The position numbers and the translations under genes are program-made. 64,000 nucleotides of DNA, from the NCBI RefSeq assembly GCF_000424385.1, contig NZ_AUJU01000001.1, forward strand, positions 304,725-368,724, in the 5' to 3' direction. The first letter of the stretch is position 1, and each line of letters opens with the position of its first letter. Shown here piece after piece: positions 40,771 to 50,789 of the stretch. This stretch comes from Butyrivibrio sp. LC3010 (GTDB lineage: Bacteria > Bacillota > Clostridia > Lachnospirales > Lachnospiraceae). Under the pieces are notes generated by a model that was not told the DNA's origin, searched no databases, and was given only the letters and a program-made list of their open reading frames with translations.

Positions 40771-40932
40771 ATGTTTGGTGGGGATTGGTGGATTACTTAT
40801 TTTTTGCTAAAAAAGATTGCAATCGCATGTTTGGCATTTCATATGCTGCTGTTTCGATTGGAACTAAAGAAACCATTTCCGCGAATACCATATAAACAGG
40901 AAGATTTGTATGATCTGCTGTTTGGGGAGTGA
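40771..40932 (+). CDS. Possible small membrane-anchored protein, 53 residues
   Basis: A single hydrophobic stretch (WWITYFLLKKIAIACLAFHM) followed by a basic, proline-containing tail. RBS is weak. It is the only plausible ORF in 40589-41031; a preceding direct repeat GTAGAAGATATAT (about 40669 and 40701) has no known role. Confidence 0.3.
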   Translation: MFGGDWWITYFLLKKIAIACLAFHMLLFRLELKKPFPRIPYKQEDLYDLLFGE

Positions 40933-41031
40933 GCACTGAGTTGGTAATACTTATTTAATTATTTTCTGCTCATGGGCGATATATAATAGATTTAGTTTAC
41001 AAATTTAGAAATAGATTGCGATGGTAGAGAT

Positions 41032-42027
41032 ATGGCAGCAGGATACTTGTTAAAAGAAGCAGAATATGAAGACAGGCCGCTTTCAGATGATGAGATGTGG
41101 TCTGCCTTCGCATACCTTTTTTCAAGTAAATCCGTAAATGATACAAGTTATAAATTTGGATTTCTGAAGTCCATTCTGGACAATTTATATAATACTGATA
41201 GTAAGTTGGTACTTAATTTTGATCAGCTCTTTTCCAAGTTTGCAGAGATTTATTGGAACCTGGTTTTGAAGCATCATATCAGACAGAAGAAGCCTGGTAA
41301 GCTGAATCGCCGGTCTGAGCTTGAGAATGCACTTTTATATGGCAAGGAGAAATATGACATTCTTGAAGATATTCCCTTTGAGAGTTTATCCGAAGATATG
41401 CGTATTGATATCTGTCATAAGGTCAAAATGAAGTGTAAAGAAAATGTAGTTGGTGCATTGTATGCAGATCTTGGTGGGCTGTTTTATTCATTTTCCAAGA
41501 AGGGCGAGTGGATCAGGATTAATCCAAGGATGTACGAGTTCGTTTGTAAGCACAAGGTGGCTATAGAGAAGCTTAACTATTATGAATGGGCGAAGTTTCT
41601 TGAGAGAGTTAATGAGGATAGCGCTGTAGATCATCTTCTTAGCAAAATTGATGAGAGCACCCTCCGCACCCGTAGTAGTCTTGCGTACTACAGGGATATT
41701 CTATTCCAAGAATTCGAAAATAAATGCTTCTATTGTGGCAAGCCTGTCACGAAACATAGCGTAGAGGTGGATCATTTTATTCCGTGGTCGTTTATAAAAG
41801 ATGATCAGATTTGGAACTTTGTCCTGGCTTGTCCTGAGTGTAATAACAAGAAAAGAGATAAGCTAGCCCAGGTTGATTTCCTTACTAAGATATCTGAGCG
41901 GAATGAGATCATGATTGAGAGGGATCAGAGTAATAAGGAATCAGCAAGGCGTATAAAAATGATTTACACTTGGGCTCAGAAAAATGGCTATAACGAAATT
42001 TGGACGCCCAAGAAAATGAGTGTTTAA
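41032..42027 (+). CDS. HNH endonuclease
   Basis: 331 residues. The C-terminal third has the zinc-bound HNH fold: CFYCGKPV, then SVEVDHFIPWSF (catalytic His) and ACPECNNKKRDK (second CxxC, Asn and Lys). The N-terminal two thirds are helical and unfamiliar. It is 36 bases upstream of a DUF3427-type gene remnant, an arrangement suited to a restriction-like defence locus. Confidence 0.85.
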   Translation: MAAGYLLKEAEYEDRPLSDDEMWSAFAYLFSSKSVNDTSYKFGFLKSILDNLYNTDSKLVLNFDQLFSKFAEIYWNLVLKHHIRQKKPGKLNRRSELENALLYGKEKYDILEDIPFESLSEDMRIDICHKVKMKCKENVVGALYADLGGLFYSFSKKGEWIRINPRMYEFVCKHKVAIEKLNYYEWAKFLERVNEDSAVDHLLSKIDESTLRTRSSLAYYRDILFQEFENKCFYCGKPVTKHSVEVDHFIPWSFIKDDQIWNFVLACPECNNKKRDKLAQVDFLTKISERNEIMIERDQSNKESARRIKMIYTWAQKNGYNEIWTPKKMSV

Positions 42028-42063
42028 TGTAAATGTCAGAAAACTGACTTGAGGAATATATAT

Positions 42064-43228
42064 ATGTTGGAACCAGGATTATACGAACAGGTCATTAATA
42101 AACAGATACAGTCAGAGCTTACAGGATCTTCAGATGATCTAAAGCGAGTTGAGAAGATTGATGGAGCTGAAGCATCAGAGATCCTTTCTAAGTATGTTTC
42201 GGAAGTTCTTCATAAGGCTCTGGATCGTATTTCTGATGATGAAAATCTTGAGGCGAAGATTGATCTGGTTAATAAGGTCGTTGGTCTGATATCAGAAGAA
42301 AATGATTTAAATGATCTGAAGGAATTGGCAGTAGCTGATAGTGCTGAGCAGCTGCTGGCGCTGCTTTCAGAAAATGATCCTATGTACAAAATTGGTCAGC
42401 GTAAGGCCAAGGATATAGTGCGTCCAGAAACATCAGTTGCGCAGAGTAGCCTGTTTACCGGGGCTATTCATGAACCGCAGATGTATTCTGAGCTTCGGAA
42501 GGAAATGGAAACTGCGGATAGAATCGATATGTTGGTTTCCTTTATAAAATGGAGCGGATTACGGCTTTTGTTCAAAGAACTAAAAGACTTTGTAGATCGT
42601 GGCGGGAAGCTTCGGATAATCACAACTTCTTATATGGGAGCTACGGATGTTAAAGCTATCGAAGAGCTTAGCAAGCTTCCTGGCACCGAAGTGCGCATAT
42701 CCTATGATACTAAGCGAACCAGGCTTCATGCTAAGGCATATATTTTTTATAGAAAGACAGGTTTTACTACTGCATATGTAGGTTCATCCAACATGTCTAA
42801 CGTAGCTATGTCCAGCGGTCTGGAGTGGAATATTAAAGTGACTACAAAGGATATGGCTCCGACAATACAGAAGATAGAGGCTACGTTTGACAGTTATTGG
42901 AATTCTACGACTTTTGAAAAATATACCCATGATAGCTATGACAAATTGAAAAAGGCGTTACGAGCGGAGAGGCATGGGGAAAAGACAGAGGGTTATGGCT
43001 TTATCGTAGACATCAATCCATATAAATCATGTGAAGTATGGAAGCAAGATTCTGCTATTTGTCAGAGAGTTTAAGAAGGATATCGCAGGTGCAGCTCCGT
43101 ATACATATCTTGGAACTGCAAAATATGTGAGTCATTATGGAAGCAGGCCAATGAGTATCACATGGCACCTTGATAATCCGATACCTGCAAAATATATCAA
43201 GAAGACAAGCAAACTGGAAGTAGGATGA
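42064..43228 (+). pseudogene. DUF3427 helicase with the helicase core deleted
   Basis: The ATG at 42064 (GAGGA upstream, MLEPGLYEQVINKQ) is the family's normal start. Residues 1-320 are the N-terminal region and the phospholipase D-like nuclease domain (HAKAYIFYRKTG, with YVGSSNMS). Soon after IVDINPY, near 43028, the sequence jumps out of frame to the last 60 residues of the C-terminal DUF3427 domain (LFVREFKKDIAGAAPYTYLG), ending at 43228. Complete proteins have about 1,000 residues; the DEAD-box motor is gone. Confidence 0.82.
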
Positions 43229-43230
43229 TT

Positions 43231-44217
43231 ATGAAAACTGTCAACGTAGTCGCAGCAATAATCTGCGATGATTACAAGAGAAAAACTAAGATATTCGCAA
43301 CCCAGCGTGGATATGGGGATTATAAGGATGGCTGGGAATTTCCCGGAGGAAAGATTGAAGAAGGTGAAACTCCTGAAGAGGCGTTGGTAAGAGAGATTAG
43401 AGAAGAACTTGGTGCGGAGATTGAGGTTCATGATCTGATAGATGTCATCGATTATGATTATGAGACTTTTCAACTAAATATGAATTGCTATTGGGCAACT
43501 GTTGCTGAAGGTAAGCTCCAGCTTTTGGAGCACGAAGCGGCCAAGTGGCTAGAGGTTAATGATCTTAGAAGTGTGGACTGGCTTCCTGCAGATCTGGCGC
43601 TACTTCCTAAGATTGCTGAGGCTATGGTTGATAAGAATGTTGAGTATTACGATATGAATGCTGATTCGTTCTTTGCTGGAAGTGTTAACGCAGATATGTC
43701 ATACGAGAGGGACAGGTTCATCGCACTTCTTCCTGAACATGGCCGTGTTTTAGATGCAGGCTGTGGAAGTGGACGAGACAGTAAGGCATTTATGGATGTG
43801 GGTTTTGATGTAATAGCTTTTGATGCATCTAAGGAAATGCGTAAGAGAGCTTCTGAATATCTGGGGCAGGAAGTTCTGAATATGAGGTTTGAAGATATCG
43901 ATTTTCATAATGAGTTTGATGGAGTCTGGGCATGCGCTTCGCTTCTACATGTGCCGGGGGATCAGCTACCGGAGACGATGAAGAAGCTGAATACTTCCCT
44001 TAAGAGTGGCGGTGTTATATATGCTTCTTTCAAATATGGCGATGGCACTAAGATGCGTGGAGATCGCAGATTTAGCGATTTTGATGAGAAAAGTATAGTT
44101 CTGTTGTTTGAGAATGCAGGATTTGAGATTGTTTACAATGAGGTTGGTACAGATAACAGACCCGGTAGAGAAGATGAGATGTGGGTCAATGCTATAGGTA
44201 AGAAGAAACTCATCTAA
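43231..44217 (+). CDS. Nudix hydrolase-methyltransferase fusion
   Basis: Residues 1-130 are a MutT-like Nudix domain with the full box GGKIEEGETPEEALVREIREELG. Residues about 150-325 are a class I methyltransferase with motif I VLDAGCGSGRDSKAF and FDGVWACASLLHVP. MutT-type Nudix proteins are commonly next to DUF3427 helicases, as here; the added methyltransferase is unusual. The first domain may clean oxidised nucleotides; the substrate of the second is unknown. Confidence 0.85.
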   Translation: MKTVNVVAAIICDDYKRKTKIFATQRGYGDYKDGWEFPGGKIEEGETPEEALVREIREELGAEIEVHDLIDVIDYDYETFQLNMNCYWATVAEGKLQLLEHEAAKWLEVNDLRSVDWLPADLALLPKIAEAMVDKNVEYYDMNADSFFAGSVNADMSYERDRFIALLPEHGRVLDAGCGSGRDSKAFMDVGFDVIAFDASKEMRKRASEYLGQEVLNMRFEDIDFHNEFDGVWACASLLHVPGDQLPETMKKLNTSLKSGGVIYASFKYGDGTKMRGDRRFSDFDEKSIVLLFENAGFEIVYNEVGTDNRPGREDEMWVNAIGKKKLI

Positions 44218-44228
44218 AAAGAGGCGAT

Positions 44229-46504
44229 ATGACAGAATTTGGAAATACTGCACTGGCAAATCTAAAGCAATACTTTGGTTATGATTCGTTTAAACCTGGC
44301 CAGGGCAAAATTATAAATACAATATTAGATGAGAAAAGGGATGTGCTGGCAATAATGCCGACCGGTGCAGGTAAGTCCATCTGCTATCAGATTCCGGCTA
44401 TAATGCTGCCTGGGATCACGATTGTCATATCTCCGCTTATTTCACTGATGCAGGATCAAGTAAAATCTCTGAATGCAGCGGGAATTCATGCTGCTTATAT
44501 CAATTCATCCCTTACGGATTCACAGATAACAAAGGCCCTTGAGATGGCAAAGTCAGGGACATACAAGATTATTTATGTTGCGCCGGAGCGTCTGGACAAC
44601 TGGGAGTTTACGAATTTTGCAGACAGTGCTGAGATATCAATGGTTACAGTTGATGAGGCACACTGCATTTCCCAATGGGGACAAGATTTCAGACCGAGTT
44701 ACCTGAATATAGTGAAATTTGTTGAAAGGCTTCCAAAAAGACCTATCGTTAGTGCATTTACTGCAACCGCTACGGAAGAGGTAAAACGTGACATAGAATG
44801 CGTATTAAAACTCCAGAATCCCGGTGTTTTTGTTACAGGGTTTGACAGAGAGAATCTGTATTTTTCTGTTGAGCATATAAAAAACAAGGATGACTATATA
44901 AGAAAATATGTCAAAGACCATAGTAACGAGAGCGGAATAATATACTGTGCAACCAGGAAGAATGTTGATGCAGTTTTTGAAATGCTGACTTTGGATGGTG
45001 TTCCCGTGGTCAGATATCATGCAGGCCTTGATAACGAGTATAGAAAGAACAGTCAGAATGATTTCATATTTGACCGTAAACCTGTTATCGTTGCCACAAA
45101 TGCTTTTGGTATGGGAATAGACAAATCTAATGTCAGGTACGTGATCCATTACAATATGCCTCAAAGCATGGAGAACTATTACCAGGAAGCAGGAAGAGCT
45201 GGACGAGATGGTGAGAATTCACAGTGCATTCTGCTGTTTTCGGCCCAGGATATTATGATCAATAAGTTCCTCCTGGAAAAAAGGATTTCAGCGAGGTGGA
45301 TCCTGAGGATGAAGATCTCATCAGACAGCGGGATATTAAGCGCCTTAAGGTAATGGAAGGCTACTGTAGGACAACCGGGTGTCTGAGGAATTATATACTT
45401 GAATACTTTGGCGAAGAAGTAAGCGCTCCATGCGATAACTGCGGGAACTGCCATCGTGAATATAAAGAGATTGATATGACTGATGCTGCTAAACAGGTCA
45501 TCAACTGTGTATATGAGACCAAAGGCAGATACGGGATGAATATTGTTCTTGGTACGCTTGTGGGTGCAAACAGAGCAAGGCTTCGCGAGCTTGGAACTGA
45601 TAACTATAAGACATATGGTGCCCTTAAAGATCACAGTGAAGCAGATATACGTCTTTTAATGAATCAGATGATCATGGACGGATACATAATTCAGACTGAT
45701 GATAGATACAGTGTGGTGAAACTTGGGAATATAGCAGCATTGAAGGAACCAGATGCGAAAGTGCTACTTCGGACTTATGAAGAAAAAGAAGTCAGTGCCA
45801 GGGCAGGAAAATCCAAGACGAGAAGTACGGATTCACTTACCAAAGCAGGATATGAACTGTTTGAGGCACTCAGGTTACTCAGGATGGAAATTGCAAGAAG
45901 GGAAGGAATGCCTCCTTATATTGTTTTCAGTGACAAGACTCTGATTGATATGTGCGCCAAACTTCCTTCAAACGAGCAGGAAATGCTGGGAGTTTCCGGA
46001 GTTGGTACCAATAAATTTGATAAATATGGCAAGGAATTCCTGGAAAAAATAGCTGAGTTCATGAGTGTAAATCCTGATGCTGTTATCAGTATGCCTGTTT
46101 CTGGCGGTGAAGACGATGATGAATTCGTGCATAGGAGAGGTATTACAAAGAAGAGAAAAGTTGATTTTTATCTCCCCAAGGAAGATATGGAGAAGTTTGA
46201 ATATAAGGATCTTTATTACATAACCGAGATCAAGGATGAACTGAACCGCATATGCTCCGCTGATGATGTAAAGAAGATAGTGGGGACGAGAATCTGGGAT
46301 GTGTTGGCAGAAAAAGGTCTGGTGGGTGAGAAGTTTCTTGGTGGTATTAGCCAGAAATATCCAACAGCAGAAGGCAAGGAGCTGGGAATTGTCTCTGTGG
46401 ACAAGGAGAGTGTGAAGGGTAATCATTATACCGTTTTGATGTATCCGCCTTCAGTACAGAAAATGATTGTTGAATACTACGCTAATATCCATAACGAAGG
46501 CTGA
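44229..46504 (+). pseudogene. recQ: RecQ-family DNA helicase, split by a frameshift at an A6 run
   Basis: The first frame (44229-45353) has helicase motifs IMPTGAGKSICYQ, VDEAHCISQWGQDF, SAFTATA, YHAGL, ATNAFGMGIDKSNVRYVIHYN and QEAGRAGRDG. The second (ending 46504) has the RQC zinc cysteines (CDNCGNC), an HRDC domain and an extra C-terminal region. They join if one more A is read at AAAAAA 45277-45282, giving EKKDFSEVDPEDED. The site (A AAA AGG) is a possible -1 slip; a sequencing error or true mutation are the alternatives. Confidence 0.88.
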
Positions 46505-46514
46505 GCAAGAATAT

Positions 46515-47042
46515 ATGGAATATATTGAGATTTTTACAAGAGAAGGTAAGCCCACCGGGAAGATAATCGAAAAACATGAAAAGAAACAGCCCGGAGATTA
46601 TATAAAGCACGTTCTTATCATTATGAAAACAAGTGACAGCCCTGCACCGGGAAATGGCGAGGGAAAGTACGTTGTGCAGCAGAGATCTCTTCGGGCAAGA
46701 TACTATCCAGGCAAATGGGATATGACAGGCGGCGGAGTACGATCCGATGAAACACCCAAGGAGGCTGCAGTGAGAGAATTGGCGGAAGAGCTTGGAATAA
46801 AAGTATCGCCTGACGATCTGAAACTAGCCTTTGAATATATCAAAGACTGGGATGATGGAACCGGGCTTTTGGCATCAATTTTCATGCTGCGAGTTGATGT
46901 TCCTGAAGGCGGCTTTGATTTCGATTGCTACGAAGTTAACAATGTCAGGGTTATGCCTTTTAGTGAGTTCTATGGGCATATCATGGATCATAATGATGAA
47001 GAGATGGGCAGAGTAATCAGGGATATAGAAGCAAGGCTGTAA
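46515..47042 (+). CDS. Nudix hydrolase
   Basis: 175 residues from the ATG at 46515. Nudix box GGVRSDETPKEAAVRELAEELGI is complete. The N-terminal MEYIEIFTREGKPTGKIIEK resembles isopentenyl-diphosphate-isomerase-like Nudix proteins. Starts ten bases after recQ. Confidence 0.87.
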   Translation: MEYIEIFTREGKPTGKIIEKHEKKQPGDYIKHVLIIMKTSDSPAPGNGEGKYVVQQRSLRARYYPGKWDMTGGGVRSDETPKEAAVRELAEELGIKVSPDDLKLAFEYIKDWDDGTGLLASIFMLRVDVPEGGFDFDCYEVNNVRVMPFSEFYGHIMDHNDEEMGRVIRDIEARL

Positions 47043-47083
47043 CAGATATAAACAGGAGAAGCATTGCCTGAGGGGAGAATGTA

Positions 47084-48364
47084 ATGCCGTTTTCAATTAT
47101 CAGAAATGATATTACAAAAGTAAAAGCAGATGCCATTGTTGATACTGCAAATCCTGATGTTGCTATAGGGGATGGTGTCGATGCCGCAATATATAAAGCT
47201 GCCGGTGAGGAGAGTCTTTTTGCAGCCCGAAGGGAGATAGGAGTACTTGAGCCGGGAGAAGTGGGCATTACTCCGGCTTTTGATCTTGACGCGAAATACA
47301 TTATTCATGCCAGCGGCCCCTGGTGGGAAGGTGGGGATAAAGGCGAAGCAGAGCTTTTGAGAAAATGCTATGACAGGTCGCTTATTCTTGCTGTTGAGCA
47401 TGGATGCGAGTCTATAGCCTTTCCGCTTCTTGCGACAGGTACCTATGGTTTCCCCAAGGAGCTTGGAATTCAGATAGCTGTTGACGCATTTACAGAGTTT
47501 TTGCTTGATCATGAAATGCAGATTACTCTGGTTGTTTTTGGGGAGTATGCCTATCATGTTTCTGGTAAAATATTTGATGATGTAAAGAGTTTTATCGATG
47601 AAGAGTATGTGAACGGAGTGCTGGAGGATGAATATAGTCATGATGGCATTCCGGAAGACTCAATGGTATATCTACAAAGCGTGTCTGCTTTTTTCGATGA
47701 GGAACCGGATTCTGATACTGCTTCTGAAGAGAGTGATGAAGAAGAGGAATTCAATGAAGACTGGGAAGAGGAACCGTCGGATCTTTCTGATAAAATAGGA
47801 TTGCCAGAGCCAGATTACATTGAAACGCAGGGCAGTCCAAGAGAAAAGAGTAAGAGTAAACGCGGCATTTTTGCGGATGCTATGAAAGCTATGTCAGCCG
47901 CAAGGATTGGTAAAGCCAAAGAATCTGCTCCCATGGCGGCTGCGTATGATGAGTGCCAGGCTGAGATGATGTTTGGTGCAGCCAAAGATTCACAGTCCCT
48001 AGATGATGCCATTAAGGAGATGTATACGGATTCCTTTGAGAAGCATCTGCAGCAGCTGATAAATAAGAAAGGACTGAAGAATTCTGAGATTTATGCGGCT
48101 GCCAATATTTCCAAGCAGTACTTTTCAAAGCTACTGAAAGGTCAGGTTAAGCCTTCCAAGGAAAAGGTGCTTTCCCTGGCTATTGGGCTGAGATTAAACC
48201 TGGATGAGACGGTGGATTTCTTAAGGCTCGCGGGATATGCGTTGTCTCCAATTTCCCAGACTGATGTTGTGGTCAAGTATTTCATTATCCATGAGGACTA
48301 CAACGTTATGAAAATAGATATAACACTCTTCGATTACGGACTGGATCCGCTGTCGAAGGGATGA
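47084..48364 (+). CDS. Macrodomain-HTH fusion protein
   Basis: 426 residues. Residues 1-150 are a macrodomain (IVDTANPDVAIGDGVDAAIYKAAGE and SIAFPLLATGTYGFPKE), which binds ADP-ribose. A very acidic linker (about 205-255) follows. The C-terminal 100 residues have a DNA-binding HTH (NKKGLKNSEIYAAANISKQYFSKLLKGQ). The fusion suggests a regulator that reads ADP-ribose or its derivatives. It heads a group with a vWA protein and an ADP-ribosylglycohydrolase. Confidence 0.87.
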   Translation: MPFSIIRNDITKVKADAIVDTANPDVAIGDGVDAAIYKAAGEESLFAARREIGVLEPGEVGITPAFDLDAKYIIHASGPWWEGGDKGEAELLRKCYDRSLILAVEHGCESIAFPLLATGTYGFPKELGIQIAVDAFTEFLLDHEMQITLVVFGEYAYHVSGKIFDDVKSFIDEEYVNGVLEDEYSHDGIPEDSMVYLQSVSAFFDEEPDSDTASEESDEEEEFNEDWEEEPSDLSDKIGLPEPDYIETQGSPREKSKSKRGIFADAMKAMSAARIGKAKESAPMAAAYDECQAEMMFGAAKDSQSLDDAIKEMYTDSFEKHLQQLINKKGLKNSEIYAAANISKQYFSKLLKGQVKPSKEKVLSLAIGLRLNLDETVDFLRLAGYALSPISQTDVVVKYFIIHEDYNVMKIDITLFDYGLDPLSKG

Positions 48365-48369
48365 TAAGT

Positions 48370-48399
48370 ATGGTCGCCTGCGGGTTGACCATTTTTATT
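48370..48399 (+). terminator. Terminator after the macrodomain gene
   Basis: ATGGTC / GACCAT hairpin with TTTTTATTT. The 150 bases that follow can also fold (ATACTAGTC / GACTGTAT around 48448 and 48483), possibly a leader RNA of the vWA gene. Confidence 0.65.
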
Positions 48400-48551
48400 T
48401 GCCACCATAGTAACATGACATTATCAGATAGAGCTCCGCTGCAGATACTAGTCGAACTTAGCTGGCATGCAAGCTTAGTGAGACTGTATCCGAAGCAAAG
48501 CGTAGGTGGGGCCGGTAGAAAACAAATGATTGTTACGATGGAGGTATCAAG

Positions 48552-49235
48552 ATGAGTAAAGGTTATACAGAGATTGTTTATATACTGGACAGAAGCGGAT
48601 CAATGGGCGGACTGGAGCTGGATACAATAGGCGGTTTTAATTCCATGATAAAGAAGCAGCGCGAGACAGGAGAAAAGGCATACGTATCAACGATTCTTTT
48701 CGATGATGTGACAGAGGTCCTTCATAACAGAGTTGATATCAGAGATGTTAAGGATATAACTCCTGATGAATACTACGTCAGAGGATGCACGGCGTTACTG
48801 GATGCAGTTGGCGGAGCAATAAAGCATACAGTAAATGCACACAAGAATGCTTCCAAGGATAAGAGACCGGAGAAGACTATTTTCGTGATAACAACTGATG
48901 GAATGGAAAATGCCAGCTGCAGATATTCCTACGGTCAGATCAAGAAGATGATCCAGCATGAGCAGAAGAAGTATGGTTGGCAGTTCATTTTCATAGGCGC
49001 GAATATTGATTCCTATGCTGAGGCACAGCGATTTGGCATAAAAAAAGAAAGGGCGGTTAACTATATGCACGATTCAGTAGGTACTACAAATCTTTATGCA
49101 GGTGTTTCAAAGGCTGTTTGTTCAGTAATGATGGCAGGAAGTGCAATGGATGCTGAAGAGGAGCTTAACTGCTGCGAATGGGATGCTGAGATTCGTGAGG
49201 ATTATGCAAAGCGTAGTGGTCAGCGCAGGAGATGA
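48552..49235 (+). CDS. von Willebrand factor A domain protein
   Basis: GGAGG upstream; 227 residues. MIDAS motif DRSGSM at residues 13-18, the later threonine in GCTALLDA and aspartate in ITTDGMEN complete the metal site. Cytoplasmic, TerY-like in size. Probably scaffolds or senses within the macrodomain-ADP-ribosylglycohydrolase group. Confidence 0.88.
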   Translation: MSKGYTEIVYILDRSGSMGGLELDTIGGFNSMIKKQRETGEKAYVSTILFDDVTEVLHNRVDIRDVKDITPDEYYVRGCTALLDAVGGAIKHTVNAHKNASKDKRPEKTIFVITTDGMENASCRYSYGQIKKMIQHEQKKYGWQFIFIGANIDSYAEAQRFGIKKERAVNYMHDSVGTTNLYAGVSKAVCSVMMAGSAMDAEEELNCCEWDAEIREDYAKRSGQRRR

Positions 49236-49295
49236 TACGATGCGATGAGATTGGAAGAGAGAGGCAAGAGTCATAAAGGGAGTGTGTATTTGGTG

Positions 49296-50258
49296 ATGAA
49301 ATTTAATGCGGGCAGAGAGAATACCGATAATATATGGCTATCTGGAATAATGGGAGTTGTTGTGGGTGATGCTCTGGGCTGTCCTGTGCAGTTCATGTCC
49401 AGGGAAGATGTTCAGGCAAATCCTGTGACAACTATGATCGGACATGGCACTTATGATATGCCGGTAGGGACATGGACTGATGACAGCAGTATGACTTTGG
49501 CGCTTCTTGACAGTATCAGGGATAAAGGTGGTATTGACCTTCAGGATATCATGAACAGGTTTGTAAGGTGGATTAGGAACGGCGAATATGCGCCATTTGG
49601 TGAAGCCTTTGATGTGGGACATGGTACGATGGCTGCTATTGTCCGCTACATGAAGGGTGGCGATTTGAAAAGCTGCGGCGGTACCACTGAACGTGATAAC
49701 GGAAACGGCTCTCTGATGAGGATTCTCCCGGCATGCCTGTATGCATATGAGAATAAACTTACGGACGAAGATGCTGTTTCCATGATTCATCAGGTAGCCG
49801 GGCTGACCCATAACCATATAAGAGGACAGATCGCTTGTGGACTTTATTATTTCTGTGTGAAGAGTGTGCTGGATGAGAATGAGCCTCTTGTGGAAAGACT
49901 GCAGATAGGCTTTGATAAAGGATTTGAGTTTTATGCGGAGTTTTTGCAGGATACATCAGAACTTTCGCATTATGACAGACTACGGGATATTAAGAAGTTT
50001 TCAGAAGTTCCGGAGTCTCAGATTCAGAGCAGCGGCTATGTGGTTGATACCATTGAAGCGGCTGTCTGGTCACTTATTACTACGGACTCTTTTAAAAACT
50101 GCGAGTTGAAAGCGGCTAATCTTGGAGATGACACCGATACTATAGGAGCCATTGCTGGTGGTTTGGCGGGACTTTTTTACGGATATGACGGGATTCCCAA
50201 GGAATGGCTTGAGGTTATTCAGAGGAGGGAATGGATCGAGGATCTTTGTAAATTATAA
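49296..50258 (+). CDS. ADP-ribosylglycohydrolase (DraG family)
   Basis: From ATG 49296, 320 residues. Signature elements: GVVVGDALGCPVQFM, TWTDDSSMTLALLDS (catalytic metal aspartates), NGSLMRILP and the second metal site in NLGDDTDTIGAI. It removes ADP-ribose from modified arginine or other targets. Located right after the vWA gene, likely one operon. Confidence 0.9.
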   Translation: MKFNAGRENTDNIWLSGIMGVVVGDALGCPVQFMSREDVQANPVTTMIGHGTYDMPVGTWTDDSSMTLALLDSIRDKGGIDLQDIMNRFVRWIRNGEYAPFGEAFDVGHGTMAAIVRYMKGGDLKSCGGTTERDNGNGSLMRILPACLYAYENKLTDEDAVSMIHQVAGLTHNHIRGQIACGLYYFCVKSVLDENEPLVERLQIGFDKGFEFYAEFLQDTSELSHYDRLRDIKKFSEVPESQIQSSGYVVDTIEAAVWSLITTDSFKNCELKAANLGDDTDTIGAIAGGLAGLFYGYDGIPKEWLEVIQRREWIEDLCKL

Positions 50259-50276
50259 CTTCATATGAGCCTGCGT

Positions 50277-50304
50277 AAGGGAGACACTATGCCTCCCTTT
50301 TTAC
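50277..50304 (+). terminator. Terminator after the ADP-ribosylglycohydrolase gene
   Basis: AAGGGAG / CTCCCTT hairpin followed by TTT. Confidence 0.75.
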
Positions 50305-50441
50305 CTGCTCAAAAGGGACTTTCTCCGAGGTTTGTCACCTGATTAACAGCTGTCATTTTTATAGGACATGTAAAGCGGGATAATTGTATTATCAAAAGAA
50401 GACACGTAGATATGCAGCTGAAGAGAAGGGAGAATTCCAGT

Positions 50442-50531
50442 ATGGGAAAGGCTTTTGGGTTTGTGACAATTGGTATACCGGCAGCAATCCTGATGACCAT
50501 GTTGCTTATGATGCCGCTGGTTGTCAGGTGA
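50442..50531 (+). CDS. Tiny membrane peptide, 29 residues
   Basis: AAGGGAG precedes the ATG. One hydrophobic helix (FVTIGIPAAILMTMLLMMPL). The next small gene starts 12 bases on with a strong RBS, so the two may be a pair. Confidence 0.45.
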   Translation: MGKAFGFVTIGIPAAILMTMLLMMPLVVR

Positions 50532-50543
50532 AAAGGAGGCTCT

Positions 50544-50663
50544 ATGAAGCGATTTGTGTATTGGGTTAAAAAATGTGTGCGCGGACATAACAAGCATTGC
50601 AAGCACTTTTGCTGCATCTGTGAATATTATGAAATCTGCCACAAAGATGGTGCTTTTAGCTAA
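50544..50663 (+). CDS. Tiny cysteine-rich peptide, 39 residues
   Basis: AAGGAGG lies seven bases before the ATG. Basic and cysteine/histidine-rich (KKCVRGHNKHCKHFCCICEYY), probably metal-binding. Paired with the preceding membrane peptide. Confidence 0.5.
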   Translation: MKRFVYWVKKCVRGHNKHCKHFCCICEYYEICHKDGAFS

Positions 50664-50789
50664 TGTAGCGCAGGGAAAATAAAACGTTATATTTCGCCGA
50701 AACGGGTGTGTATTTGTAGATAAATCAGGTTTATTCTTGTATAAAGAGGAACCACACCGTTTTCAAGTAAGTGAAGGAGGCGGTAAGTT

